From Acidobacteriota bacterium (GTDB lineage: Bacteria; Acidobacteriota; Polarisedimenticolia; Polarisedimenticolales; Polarisedimenticolaceae): a DNA stretch of 6,988 nucleotides. The first letter of the stretch is position 1. Each line of letters starts with the position of its first letter. A program made the position numbers and the translations under genes. The notes under the pieces are model-generated. The model worked only from the letters and a program-made list of their open reading frames with translations. It searched no databases and was not told where the DNA came from. The DNA is taken from NCBI GenBank assembly GCA_011773795.1, contig WVWW01000121.1:2599-9586 (forward strand), written 5' to 3'. Shown here piece after piece: positions 4,913 to 6,988 of the stretch.

Positions 4913-6568
4913 TCAGTCCGCGTTCGAGTCGGGCACCATCTTATCGGCCGTGACCCGCAGGCGCCCGTGTTTCAGTTCCGCAATCAGTGTCTCACCGGAA
5001 TCGGCGCGCGCGGCGTCGACCAGCACCGAACGGTCCGCTCGACGCACGATCGCGTAGCCGCGCTCGACGACACGGCGCGGATCGACGAGCACGAGCCTGC
5101 GTTGGCGTGAGGTCAGTCGCTCGCGACCGAGCTCCAGCAATCGGCGCGACTCGCGGGGGATGCGCTGCGTCGACACGGCGACCCGCTCCCGGGCCTTCTG
5201 CAGTGCCGCCTGCACGGAGCTTCGTGCCTGACGCCGAAATTGCTCCAGACGGCTCCGCTCGAGCTCGAGCCGGTGGCGCACCGTGCCGGCCAACCGTCGG
5301 GCCCGATCCTCGGACTCGCGCCGGCGCTGCGCGATCGAATCTGCGGCGGAGGCGAGGATCTCTCGCGCCGTCTCCTCGGTTCGGTGCAGCGCCCGATTCG
5401 CGCACTCGACCAGGAATCCGGCGGCCGCGGTCGGGGTCTTGCAGCTACGCGCGACGGCGTCCAGCACGGACTGATCCTGTTCGTGCCCGATTCCGATGAT
5501 CACCGGCAGCGGGAAGAGAGCGACCGCTCGGCCGAGCCGTTCGGTGTCGAACCAGACGAGATCGGTCCGCGAGCCGCCGCCGCGGCAGATCAGCAGCGCA
5601 TCGAAACGATCTGCCCGGGCGCCGAACCAGTCCAGCGCGTTGAGCACCGAGGGCTCGGTCGAGTGGCCCTGCACGCGTGCGCCATGGACGGTGACCGCGA
5701 ACGCGAACCCCGATTCGCCGAGTGTCCGCAGGACATCGTTGTACGCATCCGACCCGAGGCTGGTGATCAAACCGACGCGCAACGGCAGTGCCGGGAGCTG
5801 GAGCAGCCGGTTGACCTCGTGCAACCCGGCCGCAGTCAACCTCCGGACGATCTCCTCGCGCCGCCGTGCCGCCTCGCCGAGCGTGTAATGGACGTCGAGC
5901 CGCTCGATGACGACGCGATACTGGCCCCAGGGCACGTGCAGGTCCACGCGGACCGAGAAGCGCACGGAGATCTCGTCCTCGAGTTGGAACGGTTCGCCCG
6001 CGTCGCGCAGCTGTCGCTCGATCTCACGTCGCGTCGATTCGAAGAGAATCGCCGACACTTTCGAGACCGCCTGGCCGTCCTCGGAGCGCTCGATCAGCTC
6101 GAAGCCGACGTGTTTGCGGTGCGCGCTCTTGTTGAATCCCGAGATCTCGCCGACGAGCCATACCGGTGCCGGAAAAGCGCCCGCGAGCAGCTCGCGGACG
6201 CGCCCGTTCAGCCTGCCGACGGTGAGATCCGTGTCGTCGACCGTCGCGAGCGGCTCGCCGCGCCGTTCGTTTGCGGCGAACAGCGGGAGCTCGGTCAACG
6301 ACGGGCCCCCGGTGGACGCCGGTCTCTCGTCCAGAGCGCGCGAGCCGCCGAGCGCCGTGTACAGCCCGCGCGTCGATTCGTCGAACTCGAAGCCGTCGTC
6401 GGCGAGCAGATCGACCACGGCCACGACGTGATCGTCGGGCACGAACCAGTACCTCTCGCTCGCGTTCCAGCGTCTGCCGGGCAGCGTCTTGACGCGCTCG
6501 ACGAGCGCGCGATCGAAGGGGAAGCGGATCAGCAGCGTCTGCCCGTCGTGATCGACACGCCGGCTCAT
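4913..6568 (-). CDS. xseA: Exodeoxyribonuclease VII large subunit with extra N-terminal HARP-like domain
   Basis: This 551-residue catalytic subunit of exonuclease VII is about 100 residues longer than the usual 400-460. Residues 1-66 (LLIRFPFDRALVERV, then LPGRRWNASERYWFVP) form an added module resembling the HARP-like domain found before some SNF2 helicases and phage-type integrases. A variable linker follows to about residue 112. Then come the OB-fold (DLTVGRLNGRVRELL, 114-128; VWLVGEISGF, 136-145), the nuclease core (LRVGLITSLGSDAYNDVL, 263-280; CRGGGSRTDL, 328-337; GIGHEQDQSVLD, 359-370; KTPTAAAGFLVE, 377-388) and a long arginine-rich coiled coil (about 390-495) ending in the C-terminal RGYAIVRR segment. 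Likely catalytic residues D278, R329, H362 and D365 are present. The core wording (HYTLGEAARRREEI, FPLPVIIGIGHE) is of the Bacteroidetes type. ATG at 6568 overlaps the desulfurase stop as ATGA. Confidence 0.95.
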   Translation of the reverse strand: MSRRVDHDGQTLLIRFPFDRALVERVKTLPGRRWNASERYWFVPDDHVVAVVDLLADDGFEFDESTRGLYTALGGSRALDERPASTGGPSLTELPLFAANERRGEPLATVDDTDLTVGRLNGRVRELLAGAFPAPVWLVGEISGFNKSAHRKHVGFELIERSEDGQAVSKVSAILFESTRREIERQLRDAGEPFQLEDEISVRFSVRVDLHVPWGQYRVVIERLDVHYTLGEAARRREEIVRRLTAAGLHEVNRLLQLPALPLRVGLITSLGSDAYNDVLRTLGESGFAFAVTVHGARVQGHSTEPSVLNALDWFGARADRFDALLICRGGGSRTDLVWFDTERLGRAVALFPLPVIIGIGHEQDQSVLDAVARSCKTPTAAAGFLVECANRALHRTEETAREILASAADSIAQRRRESEDRARRLAGTVRHRLELERSRLEQFRRQARSSVQAALQKARERVAVSTQRIPRESRRLLELGRERLTSRQRRLVLVDPRRVVERGYAIVRRADRSVLVDAARADSGETLIAELKHGRLRVTADKMVPDSNAD

Positions 6569-6988
6569 CGGGTCGCGGACCCGCGCCGGGTCTGCGCCGC
6601 CCGAACGAGCAGTTCCGCGGCGCGCTCGATCTCGGACTCGGTATTGGCGCGTCCGACGGTCAGCCGCAACGTGGCCAGCGCGGTGGGCTCGTCGACGTTC
6701 ATCGCGCGCAACGTGGCCGATACGTGGGGCTCGCCCGCGTCGCAGGCCGAGCCCGCGGCGGCGGCAATCTCCGGCACCGCGGCGAGCAGCTCGATCGCCG
6801 AGGTGCGGGGGATCGCGGCGTGACAGGTGTTGGGCAGGCGAGGAGCCCCGCCCCCGTGCACGACGAGGTCGTTCAACCCGGCCCGCAAGAGCGTCTCGAG
6901 TCGGTCACGGAGGCGGGCGAGATGTCGTTCGCGTGTCGTTCGTTCCTGCACGGCCAGCTCGCAGGCCTTGCCCAGTCCCACGATCTGG
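6565..6988 (-). CDS. Partial CDS, C-terminal part of a cysteine desulfurase (NifS/IscS class)
   Basis: This is the 3' part of a pyridoxal-phosphate enzyme that takes sulfur from cysteine onto its own cysteine as a persulfide, supplying iron-sulfur clusters, thiolated tRNA or cofactors. The visible 140 residues begin QIVGLGKACELA, the helix near the PLP domain end, continue through PRLPNT (49-54 of the visible part) and reach the active-site loop GSACDAG, where C82 is the expected persulfide cysteine. They finish with LRLTVGRANTESEIERAAELL, the family's C-terminal signature. The loop reads ACDAG rather than the common AC-T/S-S-G, and it is short. The lysine that binds PLP would lie past the right edge. 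The gene is first of the visible operon, and its stop overlaps the xseA start. IscS, NifS and SufS-like roles cannot be separated from this portion. Confidence 0.93.
   Translation of the reverse strand, partial: QIVGLGKACELAVQERTTRERHLARLRDRLETLLRAGLNDLVVHGGGAPRLPNTCHAAIPRTSAIELLAAVPEIAAAAGSACDAGEPHVSATLRAMNVDEPTALATLRLTVGRANTESEIERAAELLVRAAQTRRGSATR

Noticed and set aside
5240..6823. 527-codon plus-strand open frame opposite xseA and the desulfurase gene
   Set aside because: It spans two unrelated genes on the other strand, is rich in Arg, Asp and Glu without domain structure, and is a GC-driven shadow.

Overview
The window is GC-rich bacterial chromosomal DNA (about two-thirds G+C by eye, strong third-position G/C bias). 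It is densely coded, with short or overlapping gene junctions and no mobile element, RNA gene or CRISPR array that I can see. The phylum cannot be fixed from this stretch. The two exonuclease VII subunits look like the type common in Bacteroidetes and relatives, and the dihydrouridine synthase looks like the Dus3 type. That points to a high-GC, non-model lineage rather than a well-studied proteobacterium or actinobacterium.

Left part (1-1890). A partial minus-strand gene leaves the left edge; its N-terminus weakly resembles HprK-related (HPr kinase-like) proteins. It is divergent across a 99 bp intergenic region from a two-gene plus-strand operon: a PhyH-type Fe(II)/2-oxoglutarate dioxygenase and a sulfotransferase-like protein, overlapping by 4 nt (GTGA). 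The pair looks like a small tailoring module, perhaps for a surface glycan, lipid or small molecule; the substrate is unknown.

Right part (1900-6988, all minus strand, transcribed right to left). Six genes in a row: the 3' part of a cysteine desulfurase, xseA, xseB, a tRNA-dihydrouridine synthase, a Pro/Ala/Glu/Thr-rich lipoprotein and a membrane-anchored M28 zinc metallopeptidase. The junctions are a 4 nt overlap, a 7 nt gap, a 4 nt overlap, a 32 nt gap holding a small hairpin, and a 2 nt gap. This strongly suggests one operon, or one operon with an internal processing or regulatory point before the lipoprotein. The first four genes serve sulfur transfer, DNA metabolism and tRNA modification; the last two act at the cell envelope. 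The operon ends convergently against the sulfotransferase gene with only 9 bp between stop codons.

The two most notable points are an extra N-terminal HARP-like domain on XseA, and a bacterial dihydrouridine synthase that matches eukaryotic Dus3 motifs better than DusA, DusB or DusC.
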